Assembly: GCA_014695325.1 (NCBI GenBank)
Contig: JACJNZ010000058.1
Span: 62,001-126,000, forward strand
Direction of reading: 5' to 3'
DNA length: 64,000 nucleotides
Source of the DNA: Cyanobacteria bacterium FACHB-502
GTDB lineage: Bacteria > Cyanobacteriota > Cyanobacteriia > Elainellales > Elainellaceae
Below the pieces are notes generated by a model. The model worked only from the letters and a program-made list of their open reading frames with translations. It ran no database searches and had not been told where the DNA came from. A program made the translations under genes and the position numbers. This document shows, in pieces, positions 1-10,817 of the stretch. How positions within the stretch are numbered: the stretch's first letter is position 1; every line of letters starts with the position of its first letter.

Positions 1-156
1 TTGAATAATCAAACTGGCAGAGGTATGGCGAAGAAACAGCGTACAAAGCCCGGTTTGAATTCCCGCATCAGCAACGATCGCCGCAACTTTTGAGGTGATT
101 TTATGGAGAGATTTGCCGTTGGTCTGAATGGTAATCGCTTGCTGATAGTGAGACAT
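1..156 (-). CDS. YjbQ/UPF0047 family protein (N-terminal part; runs off window edge)
   Basis: Not an annotated long ORF because it is cut by the window edge. The reverse complement from an ATG at 156 stays open for 52 codons to base 1. It begins MSHYQQAITIQTNGKSLHKI and ends with the family signature LCTLFLRHTSASLIIQ. That TLFLxHTSASL stretch is typical of the YjbQ/UPF0047 family of small cytosolic proteins, which are about 140 residues long and have been linked to thiamine-phosphate synthase-like activity. Only the first third is visible, so catalytic residues cannot be checked. It is transcribed away from the rest of the window. Confidence 0.85.
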   Translation of the reverse strand, partial: MSHYQQAITIQTNGKSLHKITSKVAAIVADAGIQTGLCTLFLRHTSASLIIQ

Positions 157-749
157 AGCGGGGTGTTAAGAACCTGTTTCTATTTTTGTTGTCTGTCTTT
201 ATTGTAAAATTTCCGCTGCTCATCTTGCTTCATTTCGATATTCTGGTGGGCTTCACTGATTCTTAGCGTCTTATCCAGCAGGTCCTATCCAGCAGTGTCA
301 TGAAGCCATGTCCCTTTTGCTTGTTTTTGATCTAGCGGTACGCTATCTAGCGATACACTTCAACTCGTTTGCGCTAGTGTTGAGATTTTTTAACAATTTA
401 CAGTTTTAATTCATTGTGGCATCACCGATTCTCAAACGTTTTTCTTTCATCGTCTGCTCGATCGCACAATGGCTTTTCAAGCTGTAAATGCTTGGAGACG
501 ACCCAAATTCAGCGAGATGACTGCGAATTTCAGAACCTTAAAAAGGAGCGTCAGCGATCGGGACGTTATTACGCGAGATTTAGACGTTATTACGCGAGAT
601 TCAATTTAAATATTTGCCAGACCCGACAAAAAGGTCGATTTAACCAGCCGTCGTCTTAACTCAGGAACTTTATTACAAACAGCACCGTCAATACACGATG
701 GAACCTACAGAATCACTGTGATTCTGCACTCATTTGAGGCTGTTGACCC
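157..749. other. Intergenic region with three short tandem duplications
   Basis: I support no gene here; an 81-codon frame at 414-659 has an arbitrary GTG start and no recognisable protein. The region holds three imperfect or near-perfect direct duplications: a 14-bp unit at 272-299 (TATCCAGCAG core), a 15-bp unit at 331-358 (TCTAGCG core) and a 21-bp unit at 562-603. Promoters for the divergent YjbQ and PPC genes must lie here, but no -35/-10 pair stands out. Confidence 0.6.
562..603. repeat. 21-bp tandem duplication
   Basis: Two adjacent copies of a unit starting GACGTTATTACGCGAGATT, at 562-582 and 583-603, differ at a single position near the end. It is non-coding and lies upstream of the PPC-domain gene. 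Confidence 0.9.
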
Positions 750-1592
750 ATGCTGTTCAACTCTTCGTCTCGTCCCGCTAATCAGGACAACCCATTTGCC
801 AATCGCACCCGCTTGTTTAACTTCTCATCTGACTATGGTGACAGCCTGAAGAATGCCGAAAATATTGGCAGCATCAAGCGCGGCAAAAGCTACGACTATT
901 CCGGGGACGTAGGCGGTGACGATCTCGATTTCTTTAAATTTAAGCTCGATCGCCGGGGCAAAATCTTTGCGACGCTCAATAACAAAAGCGATCGCGATGA
1001 ACCGATCGCCATTAGCCTGCTAAATCGTCAGGGCAAAGTGGTGAAAGCCCAAGATAACTTTCTGTTTGCCAACGTTGAAGCAGGGGAGAGCCAGACGATC
1101 TCCGTGAGAGGACTGGCAAAAGGAACTTATTTTCTCCGCATTCAGAGCGAAAACGGACGGGACGAAGACTATGATCTGAACTTATCCCAGTCTGGCTCTT
1201 CCTCACCGACCCCGGGATTTGATCAGTCGGTCAATCTCGGTACGCTGCGACCGGGCGATCTTTTCTCTGAATCGGGAACGGTGGGCGGCAGCGACGTTGA
1301 CTTTTACCGCTTCAGCGTAGACAACACCAGCCGCATTTCTGCCCGTCTCAGTAGCTCAGATTTCAACGCAGACCCGATCGCCTTCTCGATTCTAGACAGC
1401 CAGCGACGTACGGTAATGACCGAGAGCGGCAGATTTTTGTTTAGTAACGTGGAAGGCGGTGATAGTGACACGCTGTTTGCGCCCACCCTGGCTTCGGGAA
1501 CGTACTATGTGCGGGTGCAGAGCGAACAGGGACGCAACGAACCCTATCAATTGTTGGTAGAGCGATCGACAGTGACGGTGACTCCAATTTAG
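750..1592 (+). CDS. Protein with two PPC (pre-peptidase C-terminal) domains
   Basis: A 280-residue protein made almost entirely of two homologous beta-rich repeats, about residues 36-145 and 158-275. Both carry the PPC hallmarks: GDDLDFFKFKL versus GSDVDFYRFSV at the front, and GTYFLRIQSENGRDEDYDL versus GTYYVRVQSEQGRNEPYQL at the end. PPC domains usually sit at the C-terminus of secreted proteases and other exported enzymes. Here there is no catalytic domain and no obvious Sec signal at the N-terminus (MLFNSSSRPANQDNPF). It may be a stand-alone adhesion or carbohydrate-binding-like module, or a partner split from an enzyme. Family assignment is firm; role is unknown. Confidence 0.85.
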   Translation: MLFNSSSRPANQDNPFANRTRLFNFSSDYGDSLKNAENIGSIKRGKSYDYSGDVGGDDLDFFKFKLDRRGKIFATLNNKSDRDEPIAISLLNRQGKVVKAQDNFLFANVEAGESQTISVRGLAKGTYFLRIQSENGRDEDYDLNLSQSGSSSPTPGFDQSVNLGTLRPGDLFSESGTVGGSDVDFYRFSVDNTSRISARLSSSDFNADPIAFSILDSQRRTVMTESGRFLFSNVEGGDSDTLFAPTLASGTYYVRVQSEQGRNEPYQLLVERSTVTVTPI

Positions 1593-1650
1593 CGTTCCTG
1601 CTCTGACTCGTCCCTCTAGGACGTGCTTTAACGCTTTCTAATGGTGGTTT

Positions 1651-1667
1651 ACTTACCGATGGTAAGT
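1651..1667. terminator. Short perfect hairpin between convergent genes
   Basis: ACTTACC, loop GAT, GGTAAGT forms a perfect 7-bp stem between the ends of the PPC gene and miaA. There is no T-tract, so termination is only a possibility. Confidence 0.3.
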
Positions 1668-1715
1668 GACTGATCCGAGCGCTTTTACAGCACATTCTGG
1701 GGGGACAGTTCACCG

Positions 1716-2705
1716 CTAGCTGATTTTAAACGTCCTCCTATCGAACGGGGGAAAATTTCCTGCGGCGATCTGCACAAACTCCTTTACTCGCTTCATGACT
1801 CGATCGCTTAAATCTGGCGCATCCGCATCAAACCATTCGATCGATCGATCGGCGTGAAACCAGGTACGCTGCTGCTTGGCAAATTGTCGGGTATGCAAAA
1901 CGACGCGCGATTGTGCCTCTGTCAGGGAGATTTCACCGGAAAGAAACTGCCTGATTTCCTGATAGCCCAGGGTGTTGAGCAACGGTAAATCGGCTCCATA
2001 TTTCTGGCAAAGGCGATCGACTTCTTCGACAAAGCCATTGGTAATCATCTGAGCAGTACGCTGCTCAATGCGTCGCGTGAGCTGCTCCCAGTTCGCATCC
2101 AGCCCAATCTGCAAAATCGGATACGGGGGCGGTTGTTCGCCCTGCTGCTGCGAAATCGGACGACCCGTGACATAAAACACTTCTAATGCCCGCAAAGTTC
2201 TGACCCGATCGTTGCAGTGAATCTTTTCGGTCGAAACCGGATCAACCTGCCGCAGCATCGCATAGCACTGAGGTTGACCTAACGCCTGAAGCTGCGATCG
2301 AAGTTCGGGCTGCGGAGCTACTCTGGGAATTTTTAAGCCGCGCACGATTGATTTAATATAGAGCCCCGTACCGCCCACCAGTAGAGGAATCGCGGTTTGC
2401 GACTGGTGCAGACGATCGATTTGTTGCTGTGCCAGGGTTTGATAATCTGCCAGAGTCAGCGTTTCGGTGGGGTCACAAAGGTCGATCAGGTGATGGAGAG
2501 CCTGCTGACGTTCGGCGATCGTGGGCTTGGCAGTGCCGATGTCAAACTCCCGGTAAATCTGCCGCGAATCGGCACTCAAAATCACGCCCGGAAGCTTTTG
2601 GGCTAAATCGATCGCCAAACTTGATTTTCCGGTTGCCGTTGCCCCACCGATCGCGATTAAAATAGGGACAGAAGCGTTTAGTACATCTGTATTTCTCTGA
2701 CTCAT
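1716..2705 (-). CDS. miaA: tRNA dimethylallyltransferase
   Basis: MiaA transfers a dimethylallyl group to the N6 of A37 in tRNAs that read UNN codons. The start chosen is the ATG at 2705 (MSQRNTDVL), which puts the P-loop GGATATGKSS at residues 20-29 as is usual; a longer frame to 2744 adds 13 unlikely residues. Visible signatures are the DSRQIY motif after the P-loop, GTAKP, GGTGLYIKSI and the tRNA-binding RTLRALEV region. The length, about 329 residues, fits the family. It is divergent from gyrB, with about 190 bp between them. Confidence 0.95.
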   Translation of the reverse strand: MSQRNTDVLNASVPILIAIGGATATGKSSLAIDLAQKLPGVILSADSRQIYREFDIGTAKPTIAERQQALHHLIDLCDPTETLTLADYQTLAQQQIDRLHQSQTAIPLLVGGTGLYIKSIVRGLKIPRVAPQPELRSQLQALGQPQCYAMLRQVDPVSTEKIHCNDRVRTLRALEVFYVTGRPISQQQGEQPPPYPILQIGLDANWEQLTRRIEQRTAQMITNGFVEEVDRLCQKYGADLPLLNTLGYQEIRQFLSGEISLTEAQSRVVLHTRQFAKQQRTWFHADRSIEWFDADAPDLSDRVMKRVKEFVQIAAGNFPPFDRRTFKIS

Positions 2706-2860
2706 TCTGGCTTGTTCAGGGGGGTCACAGGGACAGCAGCGCAAGTGGGGTGATTAGAAGGAGATTCGATCCCCTTTTAAAAGTTCGCCTCAGACCGCTC
2801 AGAAACCGTCTGAAACCCTTTTGTGCTAGAATTTCTGTATGATCTGATGTTTTGAGGTAA

Positions 2861-4834
<1,974 letters not shown>

Positions 4835-4953
4835 TCTGGATATTGAAAGCTGATGGATTCGCGCAGGGTTAGGGATTCGCAGAAAAGCTAACTGTTGGGT
4901 TCGGAGTCGGATGAGTGTCGGCTCAGCGTCGTTTCACAGCAAAATTCAGCAAT

Positions 4954-4996
4954 AGCACGGGTAGGATGACCTCAATCCTTTGCCCGTGCTGTTTTT
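4954..4996 (+). terminator. Rho-independent terminator after gyrB
   Basis: AGCACGGG (4954-4961) pairs with CCCGTGCT (4983-4990), with an inner GGAT/ATCC pair, and is followed directly by GTTTTT. It has a classical stem plus T-run on the gyrB strand. Confidence 0.85.
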
Positions 4997-5057
4997 ATGT
5001 TTCTAGGTCTACAAGCCTTCTGGGAACTCACCGCTTGAGAAAACCATCAAATATAGT

Positions 5058-5471
5058 TCAAAGATCAGGCAGCGGCAAGCGGAATGCGCCGAATGCAGGG
5101 ATAACTTCAACAAAGTGCAAAATTTCAATACATTCTTTGTAAAAGGATGGGAAATCGGGGGTAGTTTTGGGCAAGCTATTAAGAGAGCGATCGGAATCTA
5201 CCTTAGGATAGATGTTAAGCTCGTATAGACCGAATCCCCGTTCCGTTTTCGTCATCCTTACACGCAATTCATCATGACTTTCAAGAGCCGCAATTTCAAC
5301 TTCCCGATTTGGCAGTATCTCAACCAGCACGTCTTTGATAGCAACCGTCCGCTTATCTTGAGCCCTCACCGCTTCTGGAGACGGCATCATATCCACCATT
5401 TGGAGCGTTGCTGGTTCAGCTCCCATCCCGAAGAGCATTTTCGGAACTGAGCGGCTCAGGGTAAAAATCAC
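5058..5471 (-). CDS. Hypothetical protein, 137 residues
   Basis: I do not recognise a family. The frame opens at a GTG (5471) with no strong ribosome-binding site; a later ATG at the twelfth codon (MLFGMGAEPA) is an alternative start. The body looks like a globular soluble protein: an acidic/basic alternating central part (VLVEILPNREVEIAALES) and a hydrophobic C-terminus (ILHFVEVIPAFGAFRL). No signal peptide or membrane segment is visible. It is alone between gyrB and the DAHP synthase gene. It could be a real lineage-specific gene or a remnant. Confidence 0.45.
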   Translation of the reverse strand: MIFTLSRSVPKMLFGMGAEPATLQMVDMMPSPEAVRAQDKRTVAIKDVLVEILPNREVEIAALESHDELRVRMTKTERGFGLYELNIYPKVDSDRSLNSLPKTTPDFPSFYKECIEILHFVEVIPAFGAFRLPLPDL

Positions 5472-5520
5472 CGAAACCTGCTAGGGCTGTATTTTCTTCA
5501 CTACACAATACTAAAACGGA

Positions 5521-5546
5521 AAGGGGCTGATGCCCCTTATTTTTTA
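5521..5546. terminator. Hairpin with T-run, possibly bidirectional
   Basis: AAGGGGC (5521-5527), loop TGAT, GCCCCTT (5532-5538), then a run of six T at 5541-5546 on the plus strand. On the minus strand the same stem is followed by TTTTCCGTTTT. It lies just upstream of the hypothetical gene on the minus strand, so its client transcript is unclear. Confidence 0.6.
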
Positions 5547-5729
5547 GCTTATCACGATTTAATTGAGCGCGATCGTTTATTCATCAGTTCCCGGTAGGAC
5601 GGAGCGCAGAGGGCTGCTCCCTTGGTGAAGGCAGTGCTTCTCTAGCGGCGTATTCCTGCTTCGATCGCTGCTCTTGTTTCGTTTATGAACGCGGATGAAT
5701 GCAGATTAGTTCTGCAAAACCGCTTTGCG

Positions 5730-6794
5730 CTACTTGAGCTGCAAACACTGTTTCGTCACCGACTTTGCCAGGGATCGCAGCATTTCGGTCGTCGCGCTCC
5801 AATTGACGCAGGCATCGGTAATGCTTTGCCCATAGGTCAACTGGCTGAGGTCTTGCGGAATCGACTGCTTGCCCTCCACCAGATGACTTTCAACCATGAC
5901 GCCCATAATGTGCTTTGAGCCCGCGGTAAGCTGTTCGGCAATGTTTTCTAGGACGAGGGGCTGGCGTTGGTGGTCTTTTCCAGCGTTGTCATGGCTGCAA
6001 TCGATCATCATGCGGGTGTTGAGCTTCAGGCGTGCCAGTTCCTTCGCCGCGTGCTGAACGTGATCGGTGTCGTAGTTAGGACCGTGCTTGCCGCCGCGCA
6101 GCACCAGATGCCCATCAGGATTGCCCGTGGTCGTGACAATGCTTGCCAAGCCGTCTAGATTGATTCCCAGGAAACGATGGGGCTGACTGGCTGCCAGCAT
6201 CGCATTTGCCGCCGCTGAGAGACTGCCATCGGTATTGTTTTTAAAGCCAATCGGCATGGATAGCCCCGATGCCATTTCGCGGTGGGTCTGGCTTTCGGTG
6301 GTGCGTGCACCGATCGCCGTCCAGGAAATCACGTCTGCAATATACTGCGGAATAATGGGGTCGAGCAGTTCGGTTGCAGCGGGGAGTCCGAGCTGTGCCA
6401 GGTCAAGCAGGAGTTTGCGGGCAACACGCAGTCCAGTGTTGATGTCGTAGCTGCCGTTCAGGTGAGGATCGTTGATCAAGCCTTTCCAGCCGATCGTTGT
6501 GCGCGGCTTTTCAAAATAGACTCGCATGACAATTTCTAGATCGTCTTCGAGTTCCTTTCGCAGCACTGCTAGCTTTTCGCCATATTCCAGCGCAGCATTC
6601 ACGTCGTGCACCGAGCAGGGTCCGACAATTACCAGCAGTCGTCGATCTTCTGCCTGCAAAATATGACGGATTCGATCGCGGGTTTCGGCGACCAAGGTGG
6701 CAGCGGTTTCAGTAATGGGTAGCTCGTGATGGAGCATCGCCGGACTGATCAACGGGCGGGTTTCAACAACGTGCAAATCAAAGATTTTGTGCAT
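5730..6794 (-). CDS. aroF/G/H: 3-deoxy-7-phosphoheptulonate (DAHP) synthase, class I
   Basis: The first enzyme of the shikimate pathway, condensing phosphoenolpyruvate with erythrose 4-phosphate. The start chosen is the ATG at 6794 (MHKIFDLHVVETRPLI); the open frame runs 26 codons further upstream but lacks family character there. Signatures include VIVGPCSVHD, RVYFEKPRTTIGWKGL, GARTTESQ, GFKNNTDG and MIDCSHDNAGKD, which mark the AroFGH (type I-alpha) class with an N-terminal extension used for aromatic amino acid feedback. Which amino acid inhibits it cannot be read from sequence here, so a single E. coli symbol is not assigned. Confidence 0.93.
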   Translation of the reverse strand: MHKIFDLHVVETRPLISPAMLHHELPITETAATLVAETRDRIRHILQAEDRRLLVIVGPCSVHDVNAALEYGEKLAVLRKELEDDLEIVMRVYFEKPRTTIGWKGLINDPHLNGSYDINTGLRVARKLLLDLAQLGLPAATELLDPIIPQYIADVISWTAIGARTTESQTHREMASGLSMPIGFKNNTDGSLSAAANAMLAASQPHRFLGINLDGLASIVTTTGNPDGHLVLRGGKHGPNYDTDHVQHAAKELARLKLNTRMMIDCSHDNAGKDHQRQPLVLENIAEQLTAGSKHIMGVMVESHLVEGKQSIPQDLSQLTYGQSITDACVNWSATTEMLRSLAKSVTKQCLQLK

Positions 6795-7414
6795 GGTCAA
6801 CTCACAGGGTCGCGGTTCGCAAGAGCGGATGAATATGGGTGGCTGCGGTTCCTTTAGAGTTGCGCGCAGCACTAATCGAACTGATCAAAAGCCTGATTAA
6901 AACAGTTAGCCCCAAACATTCTACCGAATCCTGAGGGGTAACCCTGAGGGTTTACTTCAGCCTGAACTAAAGTTTTTCCAAGCTTCAAATCCAATCTTTA
7001 AATGGGGAATGAGGAGGTGGGCAGTTAATTTGGGTTTGAGGAAAGCGGGTGAAGGAACTGGATTGGTGTTTAGGGTGATTGAAGATTGAGAGATCTATGT
7101 TGGCTCATCGGCGGGTTGAGAAAGCGCGTCAGGGGGTTAATCCGACCGTGATTTGTCAGGTTTCGGTGGGGCGAGTTGGGGGATGTTCGGTTTTTGCGGG
7201 GGGATTCGCTGTTGCTGTCTAACCTTGTCGTGCCCGACCTGAATGCTTTCCTGGATGGGTGAAATTGCGGCAGCGATCGAGCGATACCAGACAGCGATAC
7301 CAGACAATGAGTTAAAGGCATTACCATCGGGCGATCGGTGAGAAATCCGATAGGGTCGCTTTGTGAACCATTGTGAATTGTGAGCCATCTTGAATGGGCA
7401 TAGAGGAGCAGCGC
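6795..7414. other. Intergenic region between divergent genes
   Basis: I support no gene in these 620 bases. A 120-codon minus-strand frame (7070-7432) overlaps the start of the next gene and has a low-complexity, proline/arginine/serine-rich composition typical of a chance frame. A perfect 13-bp tandem duplication (GCGATACCAGACA) occurs at 7281-7306. Confidence 0.6.
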
Positions 7415-9046
7415 ATGAGCCTGACTGAGCAAGTTTTGTCGCAGATTCCTGGCAATGTTTTAGCGGGGTTGCGGCAGGCCGATCTCCTGTGGCAGTCCTA
7501 CAAATCTAATCAAACCGTGTTGCCCGTAACAGAAGTTGTGCGCGTCAATGCGAATGCTCTGGAGGCGACAGCGTGGGATGTAGTGATTTGTGGGGGGACG
7601 CTGGGAATTTTGCTGGGAGCAGCACTGGCACAACAAGGGTGGAAGGTTGCGCTGATCGAACGGGGAACACTGCGGGGACGCGACCAGGAATGGAATATTT
7701 CGCGCAAAGAGCTGCACGTTCTGACGGAAATGGAACTGCTGACCGCAGCAGAATTAGAACAAACGATCGCTACAGAATTTAATCCGGTAAACATTCGCTT
7801 TCATCAAGGCGTTAATCTTGCAGTGAACGACGTGCTGAACGTGGGCGTTGATCCGGTGTATTTGCTGGAGCGACTCAAGCAGCGATTTCTGGAAGCCGGG
7901 GGATATTTGCTGGAGAATACTGCTTTCATAGGAGCGATCGTTCACAAAAACGGGGTAAAGATTTCCGTTGAATCTCAAGATAAATTTCAAAGCAAATCCG
8001 AAACCGAATCCCGGACTGAATTCGAAAATCATGCAGGTGGGAATTCCAGTTTGACAGCGCGTTTACTAATCGATGCGATGGGGCACTTTTCGCCGATCGT
8101 CCGTCAGGTTCGCAGCGGGTCTAAGCCGGATGCCGTTTGTCTAGTGGTGGGAACCTGCGCGGAGGGCTTTACGGCGAACCAGACGGGCGATCTGTTTGCT
8201 TCAATGACACCCATTCAGAATCAGTGCCAGTATTTTTGGGAAGCGTTTCCGGCACGAGATGGACGCACAACTTATTTGTTTACCTATCTGGATGCTCATC
8301 CCGATCGCCCCAGCTTAGAGCAGCTCTTTGAGGATTACTTCACTTTGCTACCGAACTACCAACAGGTGGATCTGGCGCAGCTTCAGTTCAAGCGGGCTTT
8401 GTTCGGCTTTTTTCCCTGCTATCGGGAGAGTCCGCTACAGTCGCCCTGGGATCGGTTTCTGGCGATCGGGGATAGCAGCGGGGCACAGTCGCCTTTGAGC
8501 TTTGGCGGATTTGGCGCGATGATTCGGCATTTGCAGCGATTAACAGCGGGAACCGATGCCGCTCTGCGAAGTAATCAGCTCGACCGCCGATCGTTAAATC
8601 TGCTGCAACCCTATCAGCCCAGCCTCACCGTCACCTGGCTCTTTCAGCGGGCAATGAGCGTGGGCATGGAGCAGACGATCGATCCCAATCAAATTAATAG
8701 GCTGCTGTCTGCTGTCTTTGAGGAAATGCGGCAGCTTGGCGACCCGGTGCTGAAGCCGTTTCTTCAGGATGTGGTGCAGTTTCCTGCACTGTTTCAAACG
8801 CTGATGCAGGTTGGGGTCAAGCATCCGGCGATCGTGCTTAAAATTATTCCCCAGGTGGGAGTTGCTGCCCTGCTGGAGTGGACAAAACACTTCGCCAATC
8901 TGGGGCTGTATCATCTTCTGTCTTCTCTCCCTGCAAACCCCCTGATTTCCTCAACTCCCCTCGAAAAAACTCAGTCTGAGGCGTGGCAATATCGGCTCGA
9001 TCGCTGGCGAGATGCCTGGAAATATGGCTCAGGAAAGGATTATTAA
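7415..9046 (+). CDS. cruP: CruP-like FAD-dependent lycopene cyclase-family protein
   Basis: A 543-residue flavoprotein. The dinucleotide-binding motif VVICGGTLGILLGAALA near the N-terminus is followed by ALIERGTLRGRDQEWNISR, a stretch I associate with the CruA/CruP group of lycopene cyclase-like proteins. A second FAD-contact region, GDSSGAQSPLSFGGFG, lies near residue 350. CruA is a lycopene cyclase of green bacteria and some cyanobacteria. CruP is its widespread paralogue, whose role is less settled and has been tied to photo-oxidative stress. I favour CruP from the overall pattern, but this needs a tree. Start: ATG at 7415 with GAGGAG at 7403-7408; an upstream start at 7394 would bury that site inside the gene. 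Confidence 0.75.
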   Translation: MSLTEQVLSQIPGNVLAGLRQADLLWQSYKSNQTVLPVTEVVRVNANALEATAWDVVICGGTLGILLGAALAQQGWKVALIERGTLRGRDQEWNISRKELHVLTEMELLTAAELEQTIATEFNPVNIRFHQGVNLAVNDVLNVGVDPVYLLERLKQRFLEAGGYLLENTAFIGAIVHKNGVKISVESQDKFQSKSETESRTEFENHAGGNSSLTARLLIDAMGHFSPIVRQVRSGSKPDAVCLVVGTCAEGFTANQTGDLFASMTPIQNQCQYFWEAFPARDGRTTYLFTYLDAHPDRPSLEQLFEDYFTLLPNYQQVDLAQLQFKRALFGFFPCYRESPLQSPWDRFLAIGDSSGAQSPLSFGGFGAMIRHLQRLTAGTDAALRSNQLDRRSLNLLQPYQPSLTVTWLFQRAMSVGMEQTIDPNQINRLLSAVFEEMRQLGDPVLKPFLQDVVQFPALFQTLMQVGVKHPAIVLKIIPQVGVAALLEWTKHFANLGLYHLLSSLPANPLISSTPLEKTQSEAWQYRLDRWRDAWKYGSGKDY

Positions 9047-9094
9047 AGACCCGTTAAACTGGATAGGTGAGATACATTTTGAAAGGATACCCGC

Positions 9095-9919
9095 ATGGAC
9101 TTTCCCCTGGCGCGGCAGCGATTTTACCAGGAAATCCATCAGCCTGATGAAGAGATTAATCTGGCGCGTGCTGCCCTTTATCTGGCGCAAGAGGAATACC
9201 CGGATCTGGACGTTGAGGAATACCTGAACGCCCTGGATACGATGGCATCAGAAATCGCTGAACGACAGCCTCAAGAGGCTTACCCGCTTCGCACGATTAA
9301 AACTATCAACCAGTACCTTTACGAAGACCTCAAGTTTCACGGCAATACAGACGATTACTACGACCCGGATAACAGTTACCTGAATCAAGTGATCGATCGG
9401 CGGGCGGGAATTCCGATCACGCTGTCGCTGGTCTACCTGGAAGTGGCGAGGCGGCTAGGGTTTCCGATGGTCGGCGTGGGCATGCCGGGGCATTTTTTGA
9501 TTCGTCCCGTGGTGGGTGAAATGCAGATTTTTGTCGATCCGTTTCGGCGGGGCGAAGTCATGTTTGCGGAGGACTGTCAGCAGCGGCTCAGCGAAATTTA
9601 CGGCAGACCGATCGAACTCCGTCCCGAATTCCTGGAGCCTGTGACTGCCCGCTATTTTTTGGCGCGAATGCTGAACAACCTGAAAGCCATCTACCTGACC
9701 CGAAGCGACATTCCGCGATCGCTGGCAACCATTGAGCGAATTTTGCTGCTGTTTCCTGACTCGCCGACCGACCAGCGCGACCGAGGCTTGCTGTATTACC
9801 AAACCGGACGCTGGACTGAAGCCAGCCAAGATCTCGAAGACTATCTGCTGCAAACTCCCGATGCTCAGGATGCAGTCGTGGTGCAAGAGCTGCTGCGGCG
9901 GATGGGACGGGAGGTTTAG
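9095..9919 (+). CDS. SirB1-family transglutaminase-like / TPR protein
   Basis: A 274-residue protein with an N-terminal transglutaminase-like fold (about residues 40-190; RRAGIPITLSLVYLEVARRL, GMPGHFLIR, VDPFRRG) and C-terminal TPR-like helices (LATIERILLLFPDS, DRGLLYYQTGRWTEA). This is the SirB1/YchA family, cytosolic and of unknown biochemical role. It lies 48 bp after the cruP-like gene, on the same strand, so co-transcription is possible. Its TAG stop overlaps the TAA of the convergent tlyA gene within one TTAG tetranucleotide (9916-9919). Confidence 0.88.
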   Translation: MDFPLARQRFYQEIHQPDEEINLARAALYLAQEEYPDLDVEEYLNALDTMASEIAERQPQEAYPLRTIKTINQYLYEDLKFHGNTDDYYDPDNSYLNQVIDRRAGIPITLSLVYLEVARRLGFPMVGVGMPGHFLIRPVVGEMQIFVDPFRRGEVMFAEDCQQRLSEIYGRPIELRPEFLEPVTARYFLARMLNNLKAIYLTRSDIPRSLATIERILLLFPDSPTDQRDRGLLYYQTGRWTEASQDLEDYLLQTPDAQDAVVVQELLRRMGREV

Positions 9920-10806
9920 TCTTCTGTGGGAGCGTCTGCGGCGTTGAGATCCTGATAGGCAGCTTGGGTCAAGTCCTGCAAGGATTGGCGAGTGGAGGTA
10001 GGGTCGTCACGGAGGCGATTTTTGGATGTCTCTGAAGGTTCTGCGCTGAGCCAAAGCAGATATTCAATGTTTCCGGCGGGTCCAAGTAGGGGCGACCAGG
10101 TAAGCCCGCGATCGTGCCATCCCAGGGCTTCTGCGCACTGCAACACTTGCTCGATCGCCCCTGCCTGATCCTTGAGATCGCGCACAACGCCTTTTTTGCC
10201 AATTTTCTCTTTGCCCACTTCAAACTGAGGCTTGACCAGCAAAATGGCTTCGCGTGGGGTTTGCAGCAAATCCCAGAAAGCGGGCAGCACCTTGGTCAGG
10301 GAAATAAACGAGACATCGATCACGCCCAGATCCGGGTAGGGGCGATGCGAAGCAGTTCCCCCTTCGGGGTAATCGTCCCCATATAGCTCTTCCGGTTTCA
10401 GATAGCGCAGGTTGGTACGTTCCTTCAAAATCACACGCGGATCTTGCCGCAGTCTCCAGGCGACCTGTCCATAGCCCACATCAATGCCGTAAACCTGTTT
10501 TGCCCCTGCTTGCAGCAAACAGTCCGTGAAGCCCCCGGTCGAAATGCCGCCATCCAAACAAACACGATCGGCGATCGGAACTTGAAAAACCCGCAGTGCT
10601 TTTGCCAGCTTTTCACCCCCCCGTGACACGTAGGGCGATTTTTGCTTGACCTGAATCTGGGCTGCGGTGTCAACTTCGGTTCCTGGCTTATCCACTCGCT
10701 GCTGATTGACCATCACTTCTCCCGCCCGAATCAGCCGCTGTGCCTGCTGTCGAGAAGTGCAGAGATTCAGTTCAACTAAAAGCGCGTCAAGACGTTGTTT
10801 CGGCAA
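9916..10806 (-). CDS. tlyA: TlyA-family rRNA 2'-O-methyltransferase (S4 + FtsJ domains)
   Basis: A 296-residue protein with an S4 RNA-binding domain at residues 3-65 (RLDALLVELNLCTSRQQAQ, AGEVMVNQQRVDKPG) and an FtsJ/RrmJ-type Rossmann methyltransferase. The latter is shown by PYVSRGGEKL, the SAM-binding LDGGISTGGFTDCLLQ, IDVGYGQ, DVSFISL and LLVKPQFE. TlyA enzymes 2'-O-methylate cytidines in rRNA; the old name hemolysin A is misleading. It starts 11 bp after the stop of the ABC permease gene, so the two probably share a transcript although they have no obvious functional link. Confidence 0.92.
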   Translation of the reverse strand: MPKQRLDALLVELNLCTSRQQAQRLIRAGEVMVNQQRVDKPGTEVDTAAQIQVKQKSPYVSRGGEKLAKALRVFQVPIADRVCLDGGISTGGFTDCLLQAGAKQVYGIDVGYGQVAWRLRQDPRVILKERTNLRYLKPEELYGDDYPEGGTASHRPYPDLGVIDVSFISLTKVLPAFWDLLQTPREAILLVKPQFEVGKEKIGKKGVVRDLKDQAGAIEQVLQCAEALGWHDRGLTWSPLLGPAGNIEYLLWLSAEPSETSKNRLRDDPTSTRQSLQDLTQAAYQDLNAADAPTED

Positions 10807-10817
10807 GGGTCAATCTC

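Noticed and set aside
414-659. 81-codon frame upstream of the PPC gene
   Set aside because: Non-ATG start, Ser/Arg-rich random composition, and it contains the 21-bp tandem duplication (RYYARFRRYYARF).
7070-7432. 120-codon minus-strand frame before the cruP-like gene
   Set aside because: Overlaps the start and ribosome-binding site of the cruP-like gene, and is low complexity with no recognisable domain.
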